DNA of 64,000 bases from Aliiroseovarius sp. PrR006 (GCF_010500215.1 NZ_JAAGOY010000004.1:248001-312000), one strand, 5' to 3'. Numbered from the stretch's first letter, positions 35,142-43,130 are shown. Made by a program: numbers and translations. Notes: generated by a model not told the origin, from the sequence alone.

Positions 35142-36191
35142 ATGAGCGACGCATCCAAGGGCATCACATACGCAGACGCAGGCGTGGATATCGACGCGGG
35201 CAACGCGCTGGTTGAGCGCATCAAGCCAGCAGCCAAACGCACCAACCGTCCGGGCGTCATGGCCGGGCTTGGCGGCTTCGGCGCGCTGTTTGATCTGAAG
35301 GGCGCGGGCTTCAAGGATCCGGTTCTGGTCTCGGCCACCGATGGCGTGGGCACCAAGCTGCGCATCGCGATTGACACCGGTAACGTGGACACGATCGGCA
35401 TCGATCTTGTGGCCATGTGCGTGAACGACCTTGTGTGTCAGGGCGCGGAGCCTCTGTTCTTCCTCGATTATTTCGCGACGGGCCGTTTGGAAACGGACAA
35501 GGCCGCACGGATCATCGAAGGCATCGCCAAGGGCTGTGAGCTGTCGGGCTGTGCGCTGATCGGTGGCGAAACCGCTGAAATGCCGGGCATGTACGAAGAC
35601 GGTGATTTTGATCTGGCTGGATTCTCGGTTGGCGCGATGGAGCGTGGCACAGACCTGCCCAAAGGTGTCAAAGACGGTGATATTCTGCTGGGATTGGCCT
35701 CGGATGGTGTGCATTCGAATGGCTATTCGCTGGTTCGTAAACTGGTCGAGGTCTCGGGTCTTGGCTGGAACGCAGACTGCCCGTGGGATGCCGACATCTC
35801 GCTCGGTGAAGCTCTGTTGGCGCCGACTCGCCTGTACGTTCGTCAGGCGCTGGAAGCGGTGCGGGCAGGAGGCGTGCATGCGCTGGCCCACATTACCGGC
35901 GGTGGCCTGACCGAAAACCTGCCGCGCGTTCTGCCCGAAGGGCTGGGTGCTCTGGTCGATCTGGACGCATGGGACCTGCCGCCCGTCTTCAAATGGCTGG
36001 CCGAAACCGGACAGATGTCCGAAGCCGAAATGCTGAAGACCTTCAACTCGGGCCAGGGCATGGTGCTGGTGGTTGACGCGCAGGCCGCGCAGTCGCTGAC
36101 CGATCTGCTGACCAAAGCAGGCGAGACCGTGACCCAGCTGGGCCGTATTCAGACGGGCGAAGGCGTCAGCTATCTGGGATCGCTCGCGTGA
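35142..36191 (+). CDS. purM: Phosphoribosylformylglycinamidine cyclo-ligase PurM
   Basis: PurM closes the imidazole ring to aminoimidazole ribotide, step five of purine synthesis, using ATP. The start ATG at 35142 gives 349 residues; the longer frame to 34992 crosses the tRNA gene and promoter region and has no conserved residues. Family motifs are [20 protein letters not shown] at the start, [38 protein letters not shown] and [14 protein letters not shown], with [17 protein letters not shown] later. purN overlaps its stop by 4 bases, so the two consecutive-pathway enzymes are co-expressed. Confidence 0.97.
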   Translation: MSDASKGITYADAGVDIDAGNALVERIKPAAKRTNRPGVMAGLGGFGALFDLKGAGFKDPVLVSATDGVGTKLRIAIDTGNVDTIGIDLVAMCVNDLVCQGAEPLFFLDYFATGRLETDKAARIIEGIAKGCELSGCALIGGETAEMPGMYEDGDFDLAGFSVGAMERGTDLPKGVKDGDILLGLASDGVHSNGYSLVRKLVEVSGLGWNADCPWDADISLGEALLAPTRLYVRQALEAVRAGGVHALAHITGGGLTENLPRVLPEGLGALVDLDAWDLPPVFKWLAETGQMSEAEMLKTFNSGQGMVLVVDAQAAQSLTDLLTKAGETVTQLGRIQTGEGVSYLGSLA

Positions 36192-36793
36192 GCGACGCCG
36201 CCAAGAAACGGGTCGCCATCCTGATTTCAGGCGGCGGCTCGAACATGGTGACGCTGGCAGACTCCATGACTGGCGATCACCCGGGACGTCCCTGCCTTGT
36301 GCTGTCCAATGTGCCGGACGCGGGCGGCTTGGCCAAGGCAAAGGCGATGGGTATTCCCACCGCCGTCGTGGATCACCGCGACTTCAAAGGCGACCGCGAA
36401 GGGTTTGAGGCGGCTCTGAATGCCGTGTTGGACGCTGCCAATCCCGACATCATCTGTCTGGCTGGCTTCATGCGCATCCTAACGGAAGGCTTTACGGGTC
36501 ATTGGGCCGGACGCTGCCTGAACATCCACCCCTCGCTTTTGCCGAAGTACAAGGGCCTGCACACCCACCAGCGTGCGCTGGATGCGGGTGACGCCGAGGC
36601 TGGGTGTTCCGTGCACGAGGTCACAGCGGAACTGGATGGTGGCCCGATCCTTGGACAGGCACGTGTGCCGGTCGAAGCGGGCGACACGGCGGACACGCTG
36701 GCCGCGCGGGTTCTGGTGCAAGAACACAAGCTGTACCCAGCCGTCTTGCGCCGCTTTGCGGAAGGGGACAAAACCCCGATCCTGCTGCCCTAA
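36188..36793 (+). CDS. purN: Phosphoribosylglycinamide formyltransferase PurN
   Basis: PurN formylates glycinamide ribotide with 10-formyltetrahydrofolate. The 201 residues begin at a GTG within a GTGA overlap with purM. Motifs seen are [19 protein letters not shown], the folate-binding [13 protein letters not shown] and the catalytic [20 protein letters not shown], which includes the N-x-H pair; the catalytic aspartate is in [15 protein letters not shown]. Length is normal. No terminator is obvious after it, but rnd begins 106 bases later behind its own likely promoter. Confidence 0.97.
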   Translation: MSDAAKKRVAILISGGGSNMVTLADSMTGDHPGRPCLVLSNVPDAGGLAKAKAMGIPTAVVDHRDFKGDREGFEAALNAVLDAANPDIICLAGFMRILTEGFTGHWAGRCLNIHPSLLPKYKGLHTHQRALDAGDAEAGCSVHEVTAELDGGPILGQARVPVEAGDTADTLAARVLVQEHKLYPAVLRRFAEGDKTPILLP

Positions 36794-36899
36794 AGCCGCA
36801 GTCCTACGGCATCTTTGTGCAAGACTTCCCTTTCATGGCATTTCCCCTTAAACCCGGGCGAAACCCGTATCTGGTACGGTAAAAAGCAGGTAGAATTAT

Positions 36900-38060
36900 A
36901 TGATCACGATCACGACCACCGAGGCCCTGGAAGAATTTTGTATCCGCGCCACCTCGCACCCTTATGTGACCGTTGATACCGAGTTCCTGCGCGAGCGCAC
37001 CTATTACTCCAAACTCTGCCTGATCCAGCTGGCCGTGCCGGGCAATGACGAACAGGACGCGGTGCTGGTGGACCCGTTGGTGGATGGCCTGTCACTGGAG
37101 CCGCTTTACGAACTGTTTCGCGATGAGCGTGTCGTCAAAGTGTTCCACGCCGCCCGTCAGGATTTGGAAATCTTCTTCGTCGAGGCCGGCGTGTTCCCGC
37201 GCCCGCTGTTCGACACACAGGTCGCTGCGATGGTCTGCGGCTTTGGCGATCAGGTCGGCTATGAAACCTTGGTGCGCAAGATCGAACGGGCGCAGTTGGA
37301 CAAATCCAGCCGCTTCACCGATTGGTCGCGCCGCCCGCTGACCGATGCCCAAAAGAAATATGCGCTAGGGGATGTGACCCATCTGCGCGGCATCTACGAA
37401 TACCTATCGAACGAGCTGGACAAATCGGGCCGCGCCCATTGGGTGCAGGAAGAGCTGACCAGTCTGACCTCCCCCGAGACCTATACGATCCACCCGGAAG
37501 ACGCGTGGAAGCGTTTGAAAACGCGCACCAATTCGGGCCGTTTTCTGGGTGTGGCAAAGGAACTTGCGCGCTTCCGCGAGGCCTATGCACAATCACGCAA
37601 TATTCCCCGCAATCGGGTGATGAAAGACGATGCGTTGTTGGAGCTGGCTTCCACCAAGCCGCGTAGCATTCAGGAACTTGGCCGCTCGCGCTTGCTTTTG
37701 CGCGAGGCGCGCAAAGGGGAGGTGGCCGAAGAAATCCTGCGCGCCATCGCCATGGGGCTGGAACTGCCGCAGGATCAGCTGCCCAAAGCCCCCGATCGCT
37801 CGAAAGAGAAATTGCAGGTGAACCCGGCCTTGGCCGACCTTCTGCGCGTCCTTCTGAAAGCGCGCTGCGAGCAGGAAAAAGTTGCGCAGAAACTGATCGC
37901 CTCGGCGGCTGATCTGGACGCACTGGCCGCGGGAAAACGCGATGTGGTTGCTCTGACTGGCTGGCGGGCCGAGGTTTTCGGAGACGATGCACTGCGCCTG
38001 TGCGAAGGCAAACTGGCGCTGGCCGCCAAGGGGCAACGCGTCGAAGTTTTTGAAGTCTAA
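36900..38060 (+). CDS. rnd: Ribonuclease D
   Basis: RNase D is a 3'-to-5' exoribonuclease that trims tRNA and other stable RNA ends. The 386-residue protein has the DEDD exonuclease fold: VDTEFLRERTYYSKLCLIQL supplies the first Asp and Glu, VFHAARQDLEIFF the next Asp, and YALGDVTHLRGIYEYL the final Asp and tyrosine. An HRDC domain follows at residues 200-290 (FREAYAQSRNIPRNRVMKDD), with a C-terminal HRDC-like repeat. It stands between purN and a convergent lipoprotein gene 7 bases away. Confidence 0.96.
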   Translation: MITITTTEALEEFCIRATSHPYVTVDTEFLRERTYYSKLCLIQLAVPGNDEQDAVLVDPLVDGLSLEPLYELFRDERVVKVFHAARQDLEIFFVEAGVFPRPLFDTQVAAMVCGFGDQVGYETLVRKIERAQLDKSSRFTDWSRRPLTDAQKKYALGDVTHLRGIYEYLSNELDKSGRAHWVQEELTSLTSPETYTIHPEDAWKRLKTRTNSGRFLGVAKELARFREAYAQSRNIPRNRVMKDDALLELASTKPRSIQELGRSRLLLREARKGEVAEEILRAIAMGLELPQDQLPKAPDRSKEKLQVNPALADLLRVLLKARCEQEKVAQKLIASAADLDALAAGKRDVVALTGWRAEVFGDDALRLCEGKLALAAKGQRVEVFEV

Positions 38061-38067
38061 GAAAGAC

Positions 38068-38547
38068 TTAGCGGCGCGCCGAACGGCTGGTGTTCGCACC
38101 AACAACGCGGATCGTACGCACGCCCTGAAGCTTGATGTCCGACACGAAGTGACCCACATACACCTCGCGCTGTTTCGGGCGCCCGGTCTGGGTGCGATAA
38201 TAGGGCTCGGTGATCCGGAACATATAGGTCAGAACGCCATTTTCCGCCCGTTCGAAATTCTCGGGCACCAGTTCGGCATCCCAATAGCCAAGGCGCGGAG
38301 GTAGGCCTTTTGCGCGAATGATGGCCCCACCTTGGGCGCGGAGAACCTCAAGCTCAATCACCTCGGTGACCAGACCGCGCGAGTCCTGATCCTCAAGAAA
38401 ACCGCCTTCGGGGATCAGCGCAATTTCTTCGACGCCGTTAGAGCTGAACCAGCCAAAGGGATTGAGGCTTGCACTTCCACCGCAGGCCGTCAACGCCAGC
38501 AAAGATGCGGTCAGCAGGGCAGGGGCAGCAAATTGGCGGAAAATCAT
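38068..38547 (-). CDS. Conserved-type lipoprotein of unknown function
   Basis: ATG 38547 starts a lipoprotein signal MIFRQFAAPALLTASLLALT with lipobox LTAC followed by GGS, so the mature protein begins at cysteine near residue 22. The 159-residue product then has SLNPFGWFSSNG and a compact beta-rich domain (PPRLGYWDAELVPENFERAE, then REVYVGHFVSDIKLQGVRTI). I recognise it only as the kind of lipoprotein found in Rhodobacteraceae. A longer frame to 38571 would bury the signal. It is probably monocistronic and convergent with rnd. Confidence 0.72.
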   Translation of the reverse strand: MIFRQFAAPALLTASLLALTACGGSASLNPFGWFSSNGVEEIALIPEGGFLEDQDSRGLVTEVIELEVLRAQGGAIIRAKGLPPRLGYWDAELVPENFERAENGVLTYMFRITEPYYRTQTGRPKQREVYVGHFVSDIKLQGVRTIRVVGANTSRSARR

Positions 38548-38677
38548 GTCGGCTCCTTTATCTATGCCCAAAGGGTTAGCTCATGTAAGCGCCTTTGAAA
38601 AGACAGCAATCCGCACCAAGGCTGGACCTTTGGCCGCGCAACGCTTAGGTCATGCCAAAACGAGGAAAGGATCCCCC

Positions 38678-39088
38678 ATGGCCAGCCCTGCATTTGAAGA
38701 GATTGTCGAGGATTTTGCCTTCCTGGATGACTGGGAAGATCGCTATGCCACTGTGATCGACATGGGAAAATCTCTGCCTGATATGGATCCAGCCCTGAAA
38801 GTGCCAGCCACCAAGGTTGAAGGCTGCGCCAGCCAGGTTTGGCTGCACCCAGAAATCACCGATGGCAAGTTCAGCTTTGCAGGCGACAGTGACGCGATGA
38901 TTGTGAAGGGCTTGATCGCGGTACTGTCTGCGCTTTACACCGATCTGCCATTGTCCGAGGTTTCCAAGGTTGACGCCCCTGCTGAACTGGCCCGCCTCGG
39001 TCTGAACGAACACCTGTCCTCGCAACGTTCAAATGGGCTGCGCGCGATGGTCGAGCGAATCCGCCAATACGCGTCAGAAGCGGCCTGA
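38678..39088 (+). CDS. sufE: SufE-like sulfur acceptor protein
   Basis: SufE accepts persulfide sulfur from the cysteine desulfurase SufS during iron-sulfur cluster assembly. The 136-residue protein has the family start FEEIVEDFAFLDDWEDRYAT, the acceptor cysteine in KVEGCASQVWLHP, and GLIAVLSALYTDLPLSEV. The ATG at 38678 follows GAGGAAAGG; a frame open to 38462 lies over the lipoprotein promoter region and is not conserved. It is away from any suf operon here. Its stop is followed within seven bases by the second copy of the hairpin element. Confidence 0.95.
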   Translation: MASPAFEEIVEDFAFLDDWEDRYATVIDMGKSLPDMDPALKVPATKVEGCASQVWLHPEITDGKFSFAGDSDAMIVKGLIAVLSALYTDLPLSEVSKVDAPAELARLGLNEHLSSQRSNGLRAMVERIRQYASEAA

Positions 39089-39094
39089 TCCCCT

Positions 39095-39168
39095 TTTTCT
39101 TGTTTGAAGTATCCCGGGGGAGCGCCGTAGGCGCGGGGGCAGAGCCCCTCAGGCTCGCGACGTGAGCC
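39095..39168. repeat. Extragenic triple-hairpin element, copy 2
   Basis: The element begins TTTTCTTGTTTGAAGTATCC and then shows GCGCC-GTA-GGCGC (39122-39134), GGGGC-AGA-GCCCC (39136-39148) and GGCTCGC-GAC-GTGAGCC (39152-39168). Compared with the copy at 3561-3640, the first stem differs in sequence but still pairs, and the third keeps pairing through a G-T wobble. It sits between the converging sufE and DUF1638 genes, and its last hairpin overlaps the final six codons of the latter. Confidence 0.75.
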
Positions 39169-39793
39169 CACCCAGCGCAGTTGCGAGATCACCATAGCCA
39201 GTAAATCGGCGTTCATAGGCCAACCCAAGCCGTTCGGCGGCGGCTTCGGCCATCTTGTCTAGTTCGGGATTGTCGGTTTGCGCCAGATACATCACCTTGG
39301 TGTAATGCCCAAAATACATGTCGCGCAGCTGCGGGTGGCGATCTAATCCAAGCGGTTTGACGATGAAACTCTCAAACCCACGCGCCAGAAAATCTGTCAG
39401 ATAGAATACGTCGATCTCGCCTTCAGCGCGCGCGCTGAATGCATCATTGCCTTCAAAGAACGAATAGCAATGGGGACCGCGGATCATTTTGATCCCCAAC
39501 TCTTCACACAGCGCGTCAAGTTGACCGCCGGTGCCGCAATCCGCATAAGCCAAAAAGACGTGGTCATAACCGTCGCGATGCTTGCCCACGGCAGCACGTA
39601 CTGCGTCGGGAATCTTCTCGGGTGAATTGTGCAGGATTGCGGGCAGGCAGGTCAGGCTCATGTGATCCCAGCCGTTTAAGCGGATGAGCGCCAAGATTTC
39701 GTTTGCCAAGGCGCCACAGGCCAAGATCAGAACCGATCCCGAGCCTTGGGTCACATCAAGCCCATCATGGGTAAGCGCGTCGTCATTCAGCAT
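39149..39793 (-). CDS. DUF1638 domain protein, linked to corrinoid methyl transfer
   Basis: The 214-residue protein (ATG 39793 overlapping the upstream stop in TGATG) matches DUF1638: VLILACGALANEILALIRLN, LTCLPAILHNSPEKIPDAVR, FLAYADCGTGGQLDALC and HCYSFFEGNDAF. Conserved cysteines in ACGA, ADCGTGG and PHCYSF suggest metal or cofactor contact. DUF1638 genes commonly lie beside corrinoid methyltransferase genes, and from memory genome-wide fitness studies in Roseobacters linked this family to methionine synthesis by a split MetH. Here it is close to a corrinoid protein and a homocysteine methyltransferase, which fits. Biochemical role is unknown. The C-terminus GLTSRA is encoded within the hairpin element. 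Confidence 0.85.
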   Translation of the reverse strand: MLNDDALTHDGLDVTQGSGSVLILACGALANEILALIRLNGWDHMSLTCLPAILHNSPEKIPDAVRAAVGKHRDGYDHVFLAYADCGTGGQLDALCEELGIKMIRGPHCYSFFEGNDAFSARAEGEIDVFYLTDFLARGFESFIVKPLGLDRHPQLRDMYFGHYTKVMYLAQTDNPELDKMAEAAAERLGLAYERRFTGYGDLATALGGLTSRA

Positions 39794-39978
39794 CAGTCGT
39801 CCCGTCCTGCACTCAAGGCGCGCCACGCAATGGACGCCAGCATCACAAGCGGCAGCAATGCCATGGCAAGCTGCCCGTTTAACTGCCCCGCAGTAGCTGC
39901 CCATCCGGCAACAAGAACCGTTAGCCCGCCAGCGGCAATCACCATCGTGATCAGAAAGATGAAACGTGTTTTGCTCAT
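39793..39978 (-). CDS. Small two-helix membrane protein
   Basis: The 61-residue product has two predicted membrane helices, FIFLITMVIAAGGLTVLVAG and LAMALLPLVMLASIAWRAL, joined by a short loop (WAATAGQLNGQ), and ends SAGRDD. The ATG at 39978 is preferred; the frame to 40038 would pass through a terminator hairpin. Its stop overlaps the DUF1638 ATG by one base, so the two are coupled. No family recognised; it may be a membrane partner of the DUF1638 protein. Its start lies about 25 bases past the T-tract of the corrinoid gene's terminator. Confidence 0.6.
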   Translation of the reverse strand: MSKTRFIFLITMVIAAGGLTVLVAGWAATAGQLNGQLAMALLPLVMLASIAWRALSAGRDD

Positions 39979-40002
39979 AGGATCAATCTGGGGGCGGGTG
40001 GG

Positions 40003-40035
40003 GAAAAAGAAAAGGCCCCGCCAGATGGCGAGGCC
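40003..40035 (-). terminator. Intrinsic terminator or attenuator after the corrinoid gene
   Basis: On the minus strand GGCCTCGCC-ATCT-GGCGGGGCC forms a nine-pair stem with one T-G pair, followed by TTTTCTTTTT. It lies 30 bases past the corrinoid gene stop and just before the small membrane gene, so expression of the downstream pair needs read-through or its own promoter. Confidence 0.85.
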
Positions 40036-40064
40036 CAAATTCTCGGACTAAACCCGCATCGGGA

Positions 40065-40769
40065 TCAGTGCGCGGCCAGCTGGTTGTGCTTGCTGGCCAT
40101 GTATTCCTTGGCGGTTTCAACGGCCACAGCCGCATCACGGCAATAGCTGTCAGCACCAATCGCCTTGCCGAACTCTTCGTTCAGGGGCGCGCCGCCAACC
40201 AGAACGGTATAGTCGTCGCGGATGCCTTTTTCGACCAGCGTGTCGATCACCACTTTCATGTAGGGCATGGTAGTGGTCAGCAGGGCCGACATGCCAAGGA
40301 TATCGGGCTCTTCTTTTTCTAGAGCTTCCAGATAGGCCTCGACCGCGTTGTTGATGCCGATGTCTACGACCTCGAACCCGGCGCCTTCCATCATCATCGA
40401 CACAAGGTTCTTGCCGATGTCGTGGATGTCGCCCTTTACGGTGCCGATCACCATCTTACCCATGCGCGGTGCGCCGGTTTCGGCCAGCAGGGGCTTCAGG
40501 ATGGCCATGCCGGTTTTCATGGCGTTTGCGGCCAGAAGAACTTCGGGCACGAACAGGATGCCGTCACGGAAGTCGACGCCCACGATGGTCATGCCGCCAA
40601 CCAGTGCATCGGTCAGGACATTGTAGGGCTGCCAGCCACGTTCCAACAGGATATTGACGCCTTCTTCGATCTCTTCAGCGAGACCGTCATACAGGTCGTC
40701 ATGCATCTGCTGCACCAACTCTTCATCATTGAGTTCGCTCAGGATGATATCTTCTTCTTGATCAGACAT
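40065..40769 (-). CDS. Cobalamin-binding methyltransferase corrinoid protein (split MetH B12 module)
   Basis: The 234-residue protein has the helical cap domain (NDEELVQQMHDDLYDGLAEE, then DFRDGILFVPEVLLAANAM) followed by the Rossmann-like B12-binding domain. The cobalt-ligand motif D-x-H-x-x-G is present in GTVKGDIHDIGKNLV, with the later MSALLTTTMPYMK and VLVGGAPLNEEFG that bind the nucleotide tail. This is the module II-III layout of methionine synthase MetH and of MtbC/MtaC proteins. No folate domain or reactivation domain is attached. The nearby homocysteine-binding protein makes a split methionine synthase the most economical reading. It is divergent from the radical SAM gene. Confidence 0.88.
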   Translation of the reverse strand: MSDQEEDIILSELNDEELVQQMHDDLYDGLAEEIEEGVNILLERGWQPYNVLTDALVGGMTIVGVDFRDGILFVPEVLLAANAMKTGMAILKPLLAETGAPRMGKMVIGTVKGDIHDIGKNLVSMMMEGAGFEVVDIGINNAVEAYLEALEKEEPDILGMSALLTTTMPYMKVVIDTLVEKGIRDDYTVLVGGAPLNEEFGKAIGADSYCRDAAVAVETAKEYMASKHNQLAAH

Positions 40770-40914
40770 GTGCGTCTTTCCCTGGCTAAAGGTCTATTTC
40801 ATATCCCCTAATGCGACATCTTGGCGCTTTAGGTCTGGACAATTTGCGACATGGAGTGCCCTTTCACCGACCTGAAGGCAAATGAATATTCCGCGCCATG
40901 ATTGTGAATATCAT

Positions 40915-40942
40915 TTGATTGTTCTGCAAATGTTCCTATTTT
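40915..40942 (+). promoter_or_regulatory. Promoter with embedded LexA-type SOS box (GTTC-N7-GTTC)
   Basis: TTGATT (40915-40920), a 16-base spacer and TATTTT (40937-40942) form a sigma-70-like promoter whose expected start point is at or next to the ATG at 40949. The spacer holds GTTCTGCAAATGTTC (40921-40935), an exact match to the alphaproteobacterial LexA operator GTTC-N7-GTTC. Bound LexA would block this promoter. About two such 8-base matches are expected by chance in 64 kb on both strands, so the position within the promoter is the main support. Confidence 0.6.
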
Positions 40943-40948
40943 GGTCCT

Positions 40949-42034
40949 ATGGAAAAGATGGGTTCCGACAGAATTGATGCAGATTGCCGTCGCGGACGTG
41001 GGGCGGGCTCGAACAGCACTGGTCGATTCGAGGAATTTCAGCGTGAACGTGTCGATGATGGCTGGACAGAAGAGCCTCTGCCGCCGTTCCGAACCGAGGT
41101 TTCGATTGAACGGCCAAGGTCGGTTATTACCCGAAACAGTTCGCCCGATCTGGCGTTTGACCGCTCGTTGAACCCGTATCGGGGCTGCGAACACGGCTGC
41201 ATCTATTGCTATGCGCGGCCGACCCATGCGTGGCTGGGGTATTCCGCAGGGCTGGATTTTGAAACCCGGCTGATTGCGCGTCCGGATGCGGCTACACAAT
41301 TGGAACGCGAACTGCGGCGGAAGGCCTATCAGGTGGCCCCGTTGGCGCTCGGAACAAATACCGACCCGTATCAGCCGATTGAAGGGCAATACCGGATCAT
41401 GCGGCAGGTGCTTGAGGTGCTGGAGGCGTTTCAGCACCCGGTTCTGATCATCACCAAGGGCACGCTGATTGAACGGGATCTGGATATCCTGTCGCGGATG
41501 GCGGCCAAGGGGCTGGCGCAGGTGGGGATCTCGGTCACAAGTCTACAAGCCGATCTGTCCCGCAAGATGGAACCCCGCGTGCCCAGCCCGGTGCGGCGGT
41601 TGAGGATGATCCAGAACCTATCGGATGCCGGAGTGCCGGTGCGGATCATGGCCTCTCCCATCGTGCCGGGCCTGACGGATCACGAGCTAGAACCGATCTT
41701 GCAGGCCGGGCGGGATGCGGGCGCGGTCGCGGCCAGCTATATCCTGCTGCGTCTACCCGGAGAGGTCGCCCCGCTGTTTCAGGACTGGCTGGATGAGAAT
41801 TACCCAGACCGCGCCGCACGTGTCATGAACCGGGTGCGCGAAATGCGAGATGGGAAGGACTATAAATCCGAGTTTGGCGAGCGATTTGTCGGGCGTGGTG
41901 TGGTGGCCGAGCTTTTGAAGCAGAGGTTTCAGAAAGCTTGTCAGCGGCTGGGGCTAGTCAAGGATTTGCCGGATATGCGTTGTGATTTGTTCGCGCCGCC
42001 CTTGCGGAAGGGTGATCAGCTAAGCCTGTTTTAG
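40949..42034 (+). CDS. PA0069-family radical SAM protein, probably SOS-controlled
   Basis: The 361-residue protein belongs to the PA0069 / spore-photoproduct-lyase-like branch of radical SAM enzymes. The cluster cysteines are in YRGCEHGCIYCYARPTH (C-x3-C-x2-C). The N-terminal RGRGAGSNSTGRFE motif and the later ALGTNTDPYQPIEGQYR and SVTSLQADLSRKMEPRVPSP are family signatures. A DNA-repair or nucleic-acid modification role has been suggested for the wider group only by similarity to photoproduct lyase; the reaction is unknown. ATG 40949 is chosen over TTG 40919 because the latter lies inside the promoter/SOS box. The transcript may be leaderless. It is inserted between the corrinoid and homocysteine methyltransferase genes in opposite orientation. 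Confidence 0.88.
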   Translation: MEKMGSDRIDADCRRGRGAGSNSTGRFEEFQRERVDDGWTEEPLPPFRTEVSIERPRSVITRNSSPDLAFDRSLNPYRGCEHGCIYCYARPTHAWLGYSAGLDFETRLIARPDAATQLERELRRKAYQVAPLALGTNTDPYQPIEGQYRIMRQVLEVLEAFQHPVLIITKGTLIERDLDILSRMAAKGLAQVGISVTSLQADLSRKMEPRVPSPVRRLRMIQNLSDAGVPVRIMASPIVPGLTDHELEPILQAGRDAGAVAASYILLRLPGEVAPLFQDWLDENYPDRAARVMNRVREMRDGKDYKSEFGERFVGRGVVAELLKQRFQKACQRLGLVKDLPDMRCDLFAPPLRKGDQLSLF

Positions 42035-42090
42035 GTCCGTGAACGGACCGGCGCCTGCGGCGGGCAGGGGGGCGCGCTGCGCGCGCGCCC
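42034..42090. repeat. Hairpin-rich extragenic element between converging genes
   Basis: GGTCCG-TGAA-CGGACC (42034-42049) starts at the last base of the radical SAM stop codon. A GC-only hairpin GGGCGCGC/GCGCGCCC (42070-42077 and 42083-42090) follows. The element separates two convergent genes and may end transcription both ways, although neither stem is followed by a T-tract. Confidence 0.6.
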
Positions 42091-42113
42091 GGTCAGTTTG
42101 GGAATGATGTCAA

Positions 42114-43130
42114 TCAGCTTCGACGGCGGCGGGTGCGGCGCGCGGGTTGATCGGCGTCGTCACCTGTGCCGTCTGATGCAGAGGAAAACCCACCAATTGC
42201 GTCCGAGATCTGATCTAGCGTGGGGCGCGTACCGCTTGCCGGACGGGTCTCGAGCGCTTCGCGCATCGCTTTCAGGTGCTCGGGCGTCGTGCCGCAGCAA
42301 CCGCCGATGATCTTGGCGCCACAATCGCGGGCGAGAACGGCGTAGTCGGCCATCAGTTCAGGCGTGCCGTCATAGTGGATATGACCGTCCACATATTGCG
42401 GAATTCCTGCGTTTCCCTTGGCGATGATCGGGCGTTCGGATCCTTGGGCGGCAAAGCCCAGCACGGTGCGCAGAAGGTCTGCAGCGCCCACGCCACAGTT
42501 GGCGCCGAAGGCGATCGGCGGATTCGGCAGAGTTTCCACCATCTTCGCCAGATCGGCCGAGGTCATACCCATCATGGTGCGACCTGCGGTGTCAAAGCTC
42601 ATCGTGCCACACCACGGCATGTCCGCCAGTTCGGCGGCGCGTGCGGCGGCCTTGTATTCTTCTGGGGCCGAGATGGTCTCGACCCACAGCACGTCCGCGC
42701 CGCCTTCTTTCAGGCCCTCGGCTTGCTCGTGGAACATCTCGACCGCGCCGTCGAAGGTCAACGATCCCATGGGCTCCATAATTTCGCCGGTCGGGCCGAT
42801 CGAGCCCGCCACGATGACGGTCCGCCCCGAGGCGTCGGCCACTTCACGGCCCAGTTCAGCGCCGACGCGGTTCAGTTCGCGCACGCGACCCTGTGCGTCG
42901 TGCAGCTTCAGGCGTGAGGCGTTGCCGCCGAAGGTGTTGGTCAGGAAAATATCTGACCCGGCCTCGACCGGGCCACGATAAAGCGCGCGGATGTTGTCCG
43001 GCTTGTCCACGTTCCACAGTTCCGGCGCATCGCCCGAGGTCAGGCCCATATTGAACAGGGTCGTCCCGGTGGCACCATCCGCCATCAGCCAATCGCGTTC
43101 GTTCATCAATTTTGTCAGGGCATCTGTCAT
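42114..43130 (-). CDS. Homocysteine S-methyltransferase (MetH homocysteine module; often annotated betaine-homocysteine methyltransferase)
   Basis: The 338-residue TIM-barrel protein transfers a methyl group to homocysteine through a zinc thiolate. Zinc ligands appear as GANCGVGAADLLR and as the double cysteine in IIGGCCGTTPEHLKAM; the start WLMADGATGTTLFNMGL is also typical. The GGCCGTTP form resembles the MetH homocysteine domain rather than animal betaine methyltransferase. With the corrinoid protein nearby it fits the split methionine synthase reported in Roseobacters. The C-terminal 25 residues are low-complexity and end in RRTRRRRS. Two interlocked inverted repeats lie 60-100 bases upstream. 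Betaine as methyl donor cannot be fully excluded. Confidence 0.87.
   Translation of the reverse strand: MTDALTKLMNERDWLMADGATGTTLFNMGLTSGDAPELWNVDKPDNIRALYRGPVEAGSDIFLTNTFGGNASRLKLHDAQGRVRELNRVGAELGREVADASGRTVIVAGSIGPTGEIMEPMGSLTFDGAVEMFHEQAEGLKEGGADVLWVETISAPEEYKAAARAAELADMPWCGTMSFDTAGRTMMGMTSADLAKMVETLPNPPIAFGANCGVGAADLLRTVLGFAAQGSERPIIAKGNAGIPQYVDGHIHYDGTPELMADYAVLARDCGAKIIGGCCGTTPEHLKAMREALETRPASGTRPTLDQISDAIGGFSSASDGTGDDADQPARRTRRRRS

Noticed and set aside
35082-36341. Long minus-strand frame (419 residues) opposite purM
   Set aside because: Shadow of purM; no ribosome site and no domain resemblance.
42114-43130. Assignment as a true betaine-homocysteine methyltransferase
   Set aside because: The GGCCGTTP motif and the neighbouring corrinoid protein suit the MetH homocysteine module better; betaine use cannot be excluded.
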